DNA of 64,000 bases from assembly GCF_000715075.1 (NCBI RefSeq), contig NC_134102.1, positions 98,473,766-98,537,765 of the forward strand, written 5' to 3'. Positions 11,500-23,602 of this stretch are shown in pieces. The notes under the pieces are model-generated. The model searched no databases. It was not told the DNA's origin and was given only the letters and a program-made list of their open reading frames with translations. Positions within the stretch are counted from its first letter, which is position 1. Each line of letters opens with the position of its first letter. Both the position numbers and the translations under genes were made by a program. Source of the DNA: Nicotiana tabacum. Its lineage: Eukaryota > Streptophyta > Magnoliopsida > Solanales > Solanaceae.

Positions 11500-13576
11500 T
11501 GCCTTTTGACTTTATGTTGTAGGGAAGAGTTAACAGTTTAAGAACAACAAACCAACCACCCTTCTTTTGAAGCAACAAAGAGGAACAAAGTGAAGTCATC
11601 ACGTTAGTGTTAGGGCATTTAACATAAGATAATCTCACATTATGTGCAATGCACCTAGTCACAGTTAACGGTTCTAAAATGACTTCGAGGGTACGAAGGT
11701 CATAGGGCATCATCCCAATTTGCTTGTTCTAGCCTCCCTCTTTTCTTTCCTCTTTAACACTCCTTGGTTTGCTCATTTTCTTTCCTATCTTTTTCTTTCT
11801 GATTATCACTCTTTTCTTTCCTCTCACTTCTCACATCCCCTTTTTTCCTCTTTTTTCTTTTCTTTTTTTTTCTTTTAATTTTTAAAATGATTCGATCGAA
11901 CCTGATGTAGGTTGCCTACGTATCATGTTCTACATGAATCAGACCAAGCGTAGTTCTGAAAAAGTAATGGACAGAAAAAACAAAAAAACAAGAATCTTTT
12001 TGGATTTTTTCATTTATAAGTTTTTTTTGGTTTTCACATACAAAATAGGAAATACGATAACAAAAGACTCGACGAACTCAACTAGACTATGACAGACTCC
12101 GACATCCCCTAAAATACTAGATACTATTGTACAAGACTAGAAACTAAAAGACAACATAGATGACAGACTCAAAACATAAAAGTATCTTCAAGCAGCTTAG
12201 GTATGCAACGACCCTGATTGGATGGTCCTGGGGCATCTGTGATGCTCAAGCTCCGGCAAATGGATCTATACCTGTATGAGAAAAATAAGACCAAATAGAG
12301 TTAAAGACTTAGAACACTATATGAGACAATAACACTTCCTGTTGGACATATGCAAGACATGATTAAGGCTATTTTTACAAAATGACTTACGTGGCCAAAA
12401 TGTGCCTAGAAGTGAAAACTCAATTAGGACCACCTCTAAAACATGAAAACACCTCACGAAGGCCCATAAACTCTCAGGAATCGCGGTCCCTAAAGTTGCT
12501 TTGTGAAAATGACCCCACTTTGCAGAAATGGCTTATGTGGTCGAAAAATGGCTAAGCATGCAAATTCAATAGGAATGGCCCTTAGACAGAGAGGACACAT
12601 TGTGATAGACTTAGGACTCTAAGACATGGGTTAACAAATCACTTTTTGCGAAAATATCCCTATTTTGCAAAAAAGGTCGATGTGGCCGAACGTGGCTAGA
12701 CATGCAAGATTTGGCCAAAACCCCGCGAAGCCAAGAACCTAAGACTCACTAAGAAGACCAGACCCTATGTGGGTTGCCTACGTATCCCGCCCCGAAAGAA
12801 GATAATCAGGTATGCATAGTTCGGGAAGATTGGATATGAGGGAAAGCTTGAAAAATGCAATTGATTTAGAAAAAATACTTTTGTCTTTTTTGAAAAATGA
12901 TGAGAAAGTGTAAAATCTTTTTGTTATTTTTTTTTCTTTTCGAAAACGGAGCGAGAAACTAAAAGTGATAAAACCCTCAATATTCTCTCTTGCTTAATTT
13001 TTCACCCTTCTTTCCCAAACATCAGTCCGCCAAATGACCTTTCTACCCTCAAAGATATAACATTTAGCACATAGGATGATTGAATGTCCTCTTGGGCCAT
13101 CGATCCATTTGACACAATTTGGACAGGCTTTTTACAAAGGACACGGTACTAGAACCGGGCCCTGCTAGGTCATAATGATATGATGCAAATAAAAATGACC
13201 TAAAGGCTGACCTACGTTTGGGGTTCACTAACAAGGCAATTCGGGGGAGCGTATGGTCGATAGTGGTTGCTCAAGCTTTCCACCGACTCCATACGTCCGA
13301 CGGCCCCCTCCTAAAATAAGGGTGACTCAACAAAGAGTTCGTGTACGCGACACGTACTACGAGACTTGTTGCAGAAAAAATTGACCGGGTAATGCAAATG
13401 ATGACACTTATAAAGCATTAACACATAAAGGAAAAACTGTAAACAGGTAAACAACTAAAAAATAATAAAATGACATATACAAAAATAAAAATCAAATAAA
13501 GCAAATAAAATCATAAAAACCTCAATCGAATATTCTAAAAAGCCAACAAGATTAAGTACCAGCTCGAACCTGCAAC
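11500..13576. other. 5' leader and non-coding region of the nested element
   Basis: On the minus strand this lies between the primer site and gag. It contains two more dispersed modules (about 11895-11965 and 12760-12835), a pyrimidine-rich stretch (11730-11880) and several short direct repeats around 12350-12740 (CCAAAATG-type blocks). No gene seen. Confidence 0.5.
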
Positions 13577-13594
13577 TCCCCAGCAGAGTCGCCA
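13577..13594 (-). promoter_or_regulatory. Primer-binding site of the nested Tat-like element
   Basis: Minus strand reads TGGCGACTCTGCTGGGGA, four bases from the LTR. It starts with TGG, as needed to pair with the CCA end of a tRNA. The sequence is of the type described for Tat/Ogre elements (reported as tRNA-Arg); the tRNA identity is from general knowledge and unchecked here. Confidence 0.75.
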
Positions 13595-13598
13595 AAGC

Positions 13599-15792
13599 TG
13601 TCACACCCCTTTTTTTTTTTACCTTAATGACGCTTTAAAAGATAATAAAGGGATTATAAAGCTCAAAAGGGTTTTCAATTTAAAAGTGACAAAATTCGTG
13701 TTTTAAAGGATTTTCAGAGTCGCCACCTGACATTTAATTTCGGTGTGTCAGGTCACCATATTTTTAAAATAACAATTTCCTTTGAAAATACATTTGACTC
13801 TTAAACCAGTTTGCACCAGAGATTCAGGTAAGGGGGTTCATTTGACTCGGGGAGAAGATGTTAGGCATTCACCGGGTCCCGTAACTAGTACGATTGCGTA
13901 CTCGATCTAGTTGGCTTTTAAAATATTTCAATTGAGGTAAAAAAAATATATAAAAAAGAAAATAAACACAAAAAGAGGCTCGAGGTAGTCCCCGCCTAAT
14001 AAAAGAAAGTATAAAAGGAAAAGTAAAGTAAAATCCTAAACACTAATATATACTATACTTTTCCACGAGGTTCGTCATGGCCTCCAAATACATGATACTA
14101 CGGGGCATACCCCGGATAAAACATATTTACAAGGTCTACGGGGCATTCCCCTGAATATGAACTAAAGGGAACGACCTCTCGCCTCGATTAAAAATAAAAT
14201 AAAGAAAACCTAAGATTTGCCTAGCCAAGTTACGGCCTAAATATGCTCCTAGCGATCAAATTACTAAATCAATTTTTACTTTTTAATTCCCGAACCTTAC
14301 GACACACCTTGTTACTCCAAAATTTTGCATCAATGCTTTACGTCATTTTATTTCCAATATACTCTAACTAATATTCTTTATTTTAGAATAGCATCCAAAC
14401 ACTTAAATTCAAATGAGTTGCTGTAATTTAACCCTCTTCATCTTATATTAAAACTAAAACAAACAAGCAGAAGCATTTTCACATTTTAATCTAGCACGAA
14501 ACTCAACAGAGAATTAATAACAAGAAATTTCAACACTAAATTATTGAAATATCAATCAACAGAAGTAAGATGAGAGCAGACCTTTTGAAGCTGCTGAAAA
14601 TCTCTTTAGAAAATCAACCAAATGTATTGAACCTCATGGCAAACAAATAGAACCGGCAGCCAGAACCTCTAACGAAAGACTTCAACTTACTCGACTTCTT
14701 TTGCTTAGATCTGAATATCCCAAGCTTCAACTCAAAGGATTTGGCTAGCTAACAGTGAAGGGGAAAGATGCTGGTGTTGTAGGTGATTCACATGGCGGTA
14801 GGAGAAATAATGGTTACCAATCTTTATTCAAGGTGGTGTTACTGGGTTTTTATGAGTTTTACTAGTTGTGGTTGGATGGTGTTTATTTAATGATGAGCTT
14901 TTATGGAGAAGCTGGATTGAGAAGGGAAAACGTAATTAGTTACGGTGAGGATGAGAGTCTACGGCTCTAGGGAATTTCCAATACTCGGTTTTTTCGCTCT
15001 CTCCTCTTGAACTCTATCCGTTCTCCTCACCGTCCCTTCATCTGTTTCTCTAATTCCCCCCAATTCCCCTCTCACTCTGTTTTTTTTCTATTATGTTCCT
15101 CGCTCGTTTTCCCTCCCTCTATTTCGTGACCCCCTATATTTGTATATGTGTGCCTCTTTTTAAGTTGAGAACAAGAAGAAGATAAAATCAGAAGGGGGAG
15201 GCGCTGTTAGGAGTCTTCAGAGTGAGGGGGTTGCGGCTCATCTAGGGTTCTTGAAATTAGGAAGATGATATTTTTATATGGCTATGAAAAATGACCTTGG
15301 CCATCAGATGGGGATGGGGTGTATGGCTTGGATTAATTCCTCCAAAAGGGCTGTTGGGTCAAGGGATTGGGCTCAGGTGGAAGATTCGAATTTGGGCTCA
15401 ATTATGGACAAGAAAAGCTTAAAATTCATTAACAAAGCCAAATTTGTTCCAAATTAATATAAAATGCTTGTAAAACCTAAAATCACTCCTAATTGGTTAA
15501 AATAAAACTAAAATTTAAAAATAAAACTCTATATATTTTTTGTATTTTCAAGTGTTATAATAAAGTAAAAAAAATAGAGAAAATAGGCAAAGTCATGATA
15601 AAATTAAAATACTATAAACATAAATATACTAATTGACCTTAAACTAAAGATAAAAATATTTTCGTGTTTTTAAATTGTAATTTGAAGTAAGAATTGGCTA
15701 AAACTCCATAAAAATTAAAGTTAAGTTAAATAAATATTTTAAACATTAAAAATAGCTCAAAAACGTGACGGGTCAAAAATTACATGCTTACA
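13599..15792 (-). repeat. 5' LTR of the nested Tat-like element
   Basis: 2194 bp, collinear with 3691-5848. Positions 13715-13725 carry the same CAGAGTCGCCA as the primer site. It ends at CTTACA and is followed by the CATAC target duplication (15793-15797). Confidence 0.9.
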
Positions 15793-18700
15793 CATACCAT
15801 GTACCACGTAACCCATTTGCCCAAGGCAATATTTCCAAAGCACAACAACTAAAATTTTCACTGACCGAAGCCTGTATTGTACCTCATGGCCAATTAAGCC
15901 TTGCTTTAACTCTTGCCATACTGCCACGCCAGAGAAGATGTGTAGAAATCATAACCACATGTCGACTCACGATGTATGGAGTCTCTCCTCCCGGCAAGAG
16001 CCATTACCTCATTCAAGACTGACTAACAATATTTGCTCTTTAATGTGCTTTGTATAAAATTCGATCACACTGATCCCAGATCCAACAATCTCGTCTCACT
16101 TAGTATAAGCTGCCAAAGCAATAAGCCACCTCAGGCACTGCCAAAAGTCCCATATGATGCCACAATGTGCCAATAAGCTACAAAACCGAACATGATACAT
16201 AAGGAAAATGAACTTAGAAAGGATTACTCAACCCGCTTAACTAATTTAGACAACCGAAAAGGTGTCATGAACCTTCCTCAGAAAATAGAAAACAAAACAC
16301 ATAAAAATAGCTATAGGGGACTGTACTCAATATCACACTATTGCGACGTGCAACCCGATCCAAACAATATGACTGTGGCGGCATGCCACCTGATTCAAAC
16401 ATAATAACTTGTAAGGAATTAGTTACCGAGCTAAAATGCTCATACCTGCGAAATACCCGAATGTCGGCCACAAACACGCCAAGTGCATAATACTATCCTC
16501 GGGGAGAAAGATAGCATCATACGCTACAAAACTCAAGCACAACTAAGGTGCGATATATGATCTAACTCTCGAGAGCCATCCTGCTCACATAACATCATCG
16601 CTACGCGGAACCTCAGCACATGTGAAATTTATCAAGTTGTTTCACAACTCACACGGCACACTATAGTATTACATGAAATAGCCGATGATGAAAAGACATC
16701 CAACGTCCGAATACTCCTTCATACGGAGCACTATGCTGAAATGAATACATCCAGCCTGATACGGAGCCCATATTCACATTTAAATCCTTTCATGGACCTC
16801 AAGCCGATTCAGATCGCACCGTACTAGTCTAATAACCTTTCAAGGGTTCATAATAACCCTTTTCCCCATAACATACAAGAACAACCATCATATCCGAAAC
16901 AAACCTCCACAGTCCACAACCAAATGAACTGAGCGCCCTCCAGGCATAAATTCTCACATGAACAATAGTGCAATCTCCATACTTGGTTCCAATCTTTGAT
17001 CAATCAAGTGACTACATGTCACACTCATACAATCTTCCCGTGGAACGTGCTCCCACGACCTTCCGCACCAGATAAAAAGTCTACACATCCATACCACCGA
17101 CCGTACAAACGCTGTAAAGCAAATCAAAAATTCAAAATCACTATTCAAAGCCTCTTGCACAGGACACCGATCTCAGGTGACACTAAAGACAATACTAGCT
17201 TACTCTAACCAACTGAATCCTTTCCCGCTCATCCGAGCTCTTGACATTCTTGTCGACACCAAACCGCAACCTTAATCCTCAACTTCCGAATCCCATGCTG
17301 ATCACTGCACTTAATCATGCCAATGCGCAAGAGTACAAGAATTTCATCTTAACTTCCGAACTACTAATAGGGTAAACACTCCATCACATAGAAACCTTTT
17401 ACTTAACTCATTCCAAGAGAACCATTGCAACACGCGACTGAATCCTCATATCCGTAGAAAATACCAACCTCAAGTAGTGGTCTAAACCACCATAACCCTT
17501 CCGGGATCCATCTGCACATAACATGCCATAATACTCGAAAGCCTCCAAATAAGATCAGTTACGGCGACCATCAAACCTCGTACGTACCATCACAAATCAC
17601 ATGAATAACCCAACACACTGAAGGAGCTGATCATCGCCATCATTATGCCGATTCAACCATTGCTAACCGACCCGACTCTTTCTAATTTACCCTGGACTTG
17701 CCTTAGGAATAATAATAGCTCCATTCAAAACATGGCAAACTCAATCTGCACTCGTCCTGAGTGATCCTATTTCACAAGACCACATTGTCTCAAAACCCAC
17801 GAACCATTTCATGCCCTCTTTATGCGCATAATTGCGTCTTCAACTGATACACCCATTCTGATAATTCTTCTATAAATCCAAAGTTACATGCTCCCATTCC
17901 TCTCATGATACCCCGTAGACCAAAGATAACACGGAACACTCCAAGCTCCTTTATCATAATCCGCTGCAAAAGCTCGATATTCAACCATACTATGGACTCG
18001 AAAACCTTAGGCACCACACCTTAACTTTTGAATCCACTAGGACCGTTATTGAGAGTCACCCACTCTGACTTGGTCCCGAATATAATTAACTCCAAGGCTC
18101 TGCTAGAACATGAGCACCCTCTCAAATAAGCACCTGGCCGAATCATCTTCCTTGTAACTCGCCTCTACACGAAGCATAAATCCTGAGTCTTCCCAAAAGC
18201 CTGAGCATGAATCGATAAGGCCAACTATAGCCCACATTCCTCAAATCGCTTGCTCGAATTACCACTGAGGTTCTCTTTCCTTAGTCGTAATAACCCATCA
18301 ATATGCCGATAACCAGAATTCTTACAAATAGATGACCATGCAATCCAACTGTATGCGGTGGGAATCTCCCAGTTAGCTTGAAGCTACTATTGCATAACTC
18401 TGGAACCCACCAAGATTCTTTCTTCACTGTCGACCTGATCTTGCACAATCAACCCGCTAAATTTATCGAAATCCTTATGTTAAACCCTTTATGAATGCTC
18501 TGAATTACTAGCCACATTTACATATCCGACCTCTTACTGGATAACCAGTAGAATTCTTCGTAGAAGCTTCGTCAACAGCACGTGACCGCTAACCTACTCG
18601 CAGGAGATAACCCATCTGAGCCTGTGCTCATTCACCAGTTGTACAAATCCGTCCACTCCTCACGGACATCAACTGAAGGTGCGACAATACCTTCAAATCC

Positions 18701-19869
18701 AAAGTCATGTTGTATCTTTCTTCATATCAAGCAACTCATTTCTGTTGTATCCAAATCTCCCGCCGTATAATAGCCAATATTTCGAATTAAGTCTATAGAC
18801 CTCGTCGCTGTCCACCCTGAATCCCAATTCACTCTCACCTCCTCTCCAGGCGTGTAGTCATCCTACATAGAACCCATATGCTACTCTGCCACTCCCCCAC
18901 TTGGTTAAATTCACTCCTTTAAGCAACTACTCGACCCCTGTTTCTTGCACTTGGCCTTCTAGAAGCTTATCCACCGCGAGACACCTCCCGCATATCCTCC
19001 CTCATCCTTCGCTGCCCAGTTGTTGCCTTAAGTCAAAATCCATCTCTGTAGCACTTGAACCATCAGGTCGCTACTAATTGTTTTTAACCCCTTTCGAAGA
19101 TCATCTTCCTCGAGTCATCAACACCAGGATCACCGATTCAATCCTGAACTATTGCACACCGCGACCTTTGATAGCCATTTCTCCAGCACTATCTCATACT
19201 ACCCTGCCCCGAAGGCAATTTGATGAAGACCATAACACCGGCGAACTTAACGTATTCAACAAGAACAATGACACCTCATCACAGATGAAAATTCCACCAT
19301 GCTCGAAAATACCAAGTCCCGCTACTCCATTAACCCAAGTCTGAATATTCTTAGTTCGATTGCCTTTCCTCTGTCAGAAATAAAATACTGAATCTCTGAA
19401 TCATGCACTAAGTAAACCTCCTTTCAAGTCATTCACTGCCCCGAGACATAGGCAAGCATCCTACCATCACATCAATAATGTGCGATAACAACTCATGAGC
19501 ATCATAACAATCTGTGCATAGCCTCAAAACTCTCAGAAGTACAACTACTGAGCTGAAATAACAGAATATCCTTCCACAAGGCGACGACAATAGCCCAATC
19601 AACTACGTAGGGAGAAACATCTTGCACCATATCTGTAGTACCATTACAATTCCTCAATTCCCGATTTATAACAAGCGTTCCACGTCACACAAGATTGAAT
19701 AGGAAAGAAAAAAAACATAAGCCTCAAAGGAATTAAATCGCACGATGAGGAATCAAGAAGAGAAGTGCTCCTAACAGCCCTGTAGCCTCTCGAAGATAAG
19801 TATAGACATCTCCGTACCAATCCGCAAGACTCTACTAGACTTGCTCAGGACTCGTGAGACCTAAGTGAC
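15793..19869 (-). other. Non-coding interior of the outer gypsy-like element
   Basis: About 4 kb with no frame longer than roughly 90 codons and no retroviral motif on either strand. It is the filler expected of a LARD. Its last 120 bp (about 19770-19890) align by eye with the leader of the Tekay element at 39760-39880 (shared blocks TAGCCTCT, ACGGAGA on the minus strand, GACTCTACTA, CTTGCTC and GTGAGACCTA). Confidence 0.6.
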
Positions 19870-19887
19870 CCTAGTGCTCTGATACCA
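19870..19887 (-). promoter_or_regulatory. Primer-binding site (initiator-Met tRNA type) of the outer element
   Basis: Minus strand reads TGGTATCAGAGCACTAGG, three bases from the LTR. This matches the well-known start TGGTATCAGAGC, complementary to the 3' end of plant initiator Met tRNA. Confidence 0.85.
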
Positions 19888-19890
19888 TAT

Positions 19891-22736
19891 TGTCACGACC
19901 CAAAATCCTTGAAAGGTCGTGATGGCGCCGGACACTACTGTCAGGCAAGCCAACACCAATAATTAGTAAAATCTCATTTTAATATTCTTGAAATCATAGT
20001 TTTCCCCATCAATTAAATAGTAAAAGATGGAGTTTACAAAATACATAATAATATCTTTAAAAATTCCAATACAGTGCAACCCATAATCATCCTAAAATCC
20101 GGTGTCACAAATACATGAGCATTAACTAGGAATGTAAAATAAAATACAACAACTGTCCGGAATAAAAATTGGACAGGAAAAATGTAAGTACTCTGAAGGA
20201 GACTCTGTTGGTTGCGGAGCGTCGTATAGAATGAAGCTCACCTAAGTCCCCACCATAATCGCGCCTCTACGCCCACAAGTCCGCTAATCATATGTGTACC
20301 TGCACAAAAATATGTAGCAAGTATAGCATGAGTACGTAAATCAACGCGTACCCAATAAGTATCCCGCCTAACCTCGAAGAAGTAGTGACGAGGGATCGAC
20401 TTAGATACTTACTATGGGCTATAATTAATATATCAATGATATGATGAATTATGGATTTTATGAGGCAACGGTAAACACAATAACATGAGGCAGGTAAATA
20501 ATTCTCTTGTTAATAGGGGATTTTCAAATTTATCTTCATCTTTTAACAATTTAAATCTCCGGCCAATGAGGCCATATCAATTATCAATAATTCCCAAAAC
20601 AATCAATTAAGTCATGCGCAAATCATGCCTAGGTCGTACAGCCCGATCCAAAAAATATTTAAACTGTGTATTGCCAGAGGGTCGAATGGCGCAAACCATA
20701 GATGCATCTATTTACTACCGAGGCGCTCGGTCCGATCCACAAATAATAATTTTTTTTCAAGAAAACACAAGTTTCTCATTTACAGTCAAGTATCTCATAC
20801 CAACCTTCAAGTAAGTGAATTTAACCTTATACAATCCTTTCATCAATTTCTATCATGACTAAGTGATAATATTAGCAAGTAAGGGTACAAACATTCCAAG
20901 TATAGCATGATACGGGTCCTAAACTACCCGGACAATAGCATAATAGTAGCTACGTATGGACTCTCGTCACCTCGTACGTATGTAGCCCCCACAATTAGGT
21001 ACAAACATTTATTTAATTCACCTATGAGGTTAATTCCCTCTTACAAGGTTAGAAAGGAGACTTTCCTTGCTCCGAAACTCCATAACTGGCTCCCAAGCCG
21101 TTCCATCAACTCAAATCGATGCCCAACGCTCCAAAACTAGTCAATAGTTATGCAAACCCATTAATATATACTCAAATACTCGTTATAATCCTATTTACAA
21201 CAATTCCCAACTCCGCTTGAAAAGTCGATAAAATCATCCTCGGGCCCGGATTTTGAAATATTTCGAAGATAAACTTTGCCCATGACATCACAGATTCAAA
21301 TATATAATTTATTTTCAATTCTATATCCAAAATTCGTGGTCAAAAATTCAAATATACAAGATTCTAGGTTTTTCCACCCAAGCCCCAATTTCTACTAATT
21401 CCCATGTTCAAATCCATATAAACTCATGTATTTAACTCAAAATTGTGAAGAAAGCACTTACCCCATTATAATTGATGAAGATGGCACTCCAATGTGCTCC
21501 AAAATCGGTTCCCATGGGCGAAAATGAAATGAGATAGATCCAAACCCTCACTTTAAAGAAGACACTACCCAACCTTGACTTCCGCACTTGCGGTGCCTTG
21601 GCCGCATCTGCGGTCCCGCACCTGCAGAAATTCCATCGCAGGTGCGGCTCCAGCTCGGCCCAATATTTTCGCACCTGCGCTCCATGCGGCGCATCTGCGC
21701 GTCCGCTCCTGCGTTGCTCTCTTCGCACATGCGCCTTCGCAGGTGCGCAAATCTTTCCGTTCCTGCGGTTCTCAGCAGCCTGCCCCTTCCGCTTCTGTGA
21801 GCCATTTTCCCGCACCTGCGGGCTCGCACCCGCGGGCCTCTTCACGCAGGTGCGGTTACACCATATGCTGAGCTGCTTCAGCCCTTCTTCAAATTTCAAT
21901 TTTGATCCGTTAACCACCCGAAATCCACCCAGGGCCCTCGGGACCTTAACCAATTATACCAACACGTCCCAAAACACATTACGAATTTAGTCGAGCCTTC
22001 AAATCACATCAAACAATGTCGAATTCATGAATCGCACCCCATTCCAAGCTTAATGAACTTTAGAATTTTAAACTTCTACATTCGATGCCGAAACATATTA
22101 AATCACGTCCAATTGACCTCAAATTTTGCACACAAGTCACATTTGACATTACGGACCTATTCCAACCCCCGGAATCGGAATCCGACCCCGATATCAAAAA
22201 GTCCACTTCCGGTCCAACTTCTCCAAAATCTTCAAATTTCTAACTTTCGCCAAATGACCTTAAAATGACCTATAGACCTCCCAATCCACATCTGGATGTG
22301 ATCCCAATACCAGAATCACTATAAGGAGTTATTCCCAAAGTCAGAATCCTGAACGGACATCGATAACATTAGCATGTACTTCTACCCAAATTTATGAAAT
22401 TCTTCCAAAATGCTAACTTCCACAATAGGCGCTGAACCGCTCCCGGGTCATCCAAAACCCGTTCCGCACATACGCCCAAATCCAAAATCATCATACGAAC
22501 CTGTTGGAACCTTCAAATCCCGATTCCGATGTCGTTTGCTCAAAAATACAACCTTAGTTAAATTCTTCCAATTTAAAGCTTTCGAAATGAGAATTTTCTT
22601 TCCAAATCAACTCCGAACTTCCCGAAATCCAATTCCGACCACGCGTACAAGTCATAATACCCGAAGTGAAGCTACCCATGGCCTCAAACCACCGAACGAC
22701 GCGCTAGGGCTCAAAACGACCAGTCGGGTCGTTACA
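19891..22736 (-). repeat. 5' LTR of the outer gypsy-like element
   Basis: 2846 bp, TGTCACGACCC to GGGTCGTTACA. Its GC-rich near-palindrome cluster is at about 21580-21860. Right flank CCTTA is the target duplication (one mismatch to CCATA). Confidence 0.88.
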
Positions 22737-22741
22737 CCTTA

Positions 22742-22890
22742 CTCGTAATTTGATACTTAAAAACACTTTTTGAAAAGTTTGGCCAAACACAAATTATTGC
22801 TCAAAAATAATTTTCAGAGTGATTAGCCAAACAGAAACTGGTTCAACTACTTTTTTTCAAAAGCACTTCTCAATTGGCCAAACAACCTAT
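22742..22890. repeat. Right part of the interrupted hAT-MITE-like repeat
   Basis: Contains AAACACTTTTTGAAAAG, GGCCAAACA (three times, in slightly varying form) and AAAAGCACTTCTC, ending near CAACCTATTA. This style matches 1-230 on the other side of the LTR element. Confidence 0.45.
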
Positions 22891-22912
22891 TATCTTCCTC
22901 AGCTTTACAGCT

Positions 22913-23553
22913 TGTTTGAATGGTTGTTACTCATTGTATCGTACTGTATTGTTATCTCAAAACAATATTTGTTTTGATTGTTTCATTAAAATTAGTTGTA
23001 TTGTAATGTTAAATTCATTGTTCCGGAACAATGAAAAGTCCCATTTTTGAAACAACCGATTTGGTGTGGTGGGATTGTTTCCTATTTTTCTTTTCAATTA
23101 TGCCCACTTATTACTCCATAATTCTATTTTACCGTTTACTTTTTTTAAAAAAAAAAATTTTAACTCCAAATCTCCCACCTATAACCTACTTTGTCTTCGT
23201 CCCTTTTTTTTTAACAACTTATGTCGCTTCCAACTTCAACCTAAAATTACTAATTTTGTTAGAATTTGTATGAATTTAATTGTTTAATCTATGTTTAAGA
23301 CATATTTGGTGATAAATTAGTAGAAAAGAGTTTTCTTAAATTATTTTTATGTGTAATTATTGATAAATTTAATATTTAAACAATTGAGGGTATTTTAGTA
23401 AACTTATCGGTTACAGTACAGTACGATACAATCAAACTACAAAAATATTATTTAACAACTTCAAATAATACAATTGATCCAAATATTATATTTATATAAC
23501 GATATAATACAATACAGTACTTACATAATATAATACATTATGAAACAATAAGC
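22913..23553. repeat. AT-rich inverted-repeat element (MITE-like) abutting the PITH gene
   Basis: The left end carries TTGTATCGTACTGTATTG. The inverted counterpart, CAGTACAGTACGATACAATC, is at about 23413-23432, and a further CAATACAGTAC copy is at about 23509. The interior is AT-rich. Exact ends and target duplication are not clear. The right side lies within about 50-170 bp of the PITH start codon, so it may supply part of the promoter or 5' UTR. Confidence 0.4.
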
Positions 23554-23602
23554 ACCAATCTTGGCAATAGAGAAGCACAAAGAAATACATAGCGCTCAAA
23601 GG

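Larger units (their letters stand above)
3691..15792 (-). mobile_element. Nested Tat/Ogre-like non-autonomous LTR element carrying only gag (TR-GAG type)
   Basis: LTRs 3691-5848 and 13599-15792 start TGTCACACCCC and end GCTTACA. A perfect 5-bp target duplication CATAC flanks the element (3686-3690 and 15793-15797). Next to the right LTR is TGGCGACTCTGCTGGGG on the minus strand (13594 down to 13578), a tRNA-type primer site of the kind reported for Tat/Ogre elements. A minus-strand purine tract abuts the left LTR at 5849-5862. The internal 7.7 kb holds one gag-like ORF, a minisatellite and long non-coding stretches. No protease, RT, RNase H or integrase is visible, so it must be mobilised in trans. 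It sits inside the outer element, so it inserted later. Confidence 0.9.
545..22736 (-). mobile_element. Non-autonomous Ty3/gypsy-like LTR element (large LTRs, no pol), host of a nested element
   Basis: Two long direct repeats (545-3400 and 19891-22736) start TGTCAC(A/G)ACCC and end GGGTCGTTACA, so they have the TG...CA ends of LTRs. A primer site resembling the initiator-Met tRNA complement lies next to the right LTR, and a purine tract on the minus strand (seen as TTTTCTCCCAC) lies next to the left LTR. This fixes minus orientation. Flanks CCATA (540-544) and CCTTA (22737-22741) are a 5-bp target duplication with one mismatch. Without the nested element the internal part is only about 4.4 kb and holds no gag or pol that I can read. 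It is therefore LARD-like and depends on enzymes from elsewhere. By eye the LTRs differ by roughly 5% over their first 230 bp. Confidence 0.85.

Noticed and set aside
15793..19869. Possible decayed gag-pol in the outer element
   Set aside because: No retroviral motif could be read in any frame; only short frames remain.
21432..21990. Long overlapping open frames on both strands in the LTR (up to 173 codons; likewise at 2258-2743)
   Set aside because: They lie in the GC-rich near-palindrome island of an LTR, occur in several frames on both strands, and encode Arg/Cys-rich low-complexity peptides.
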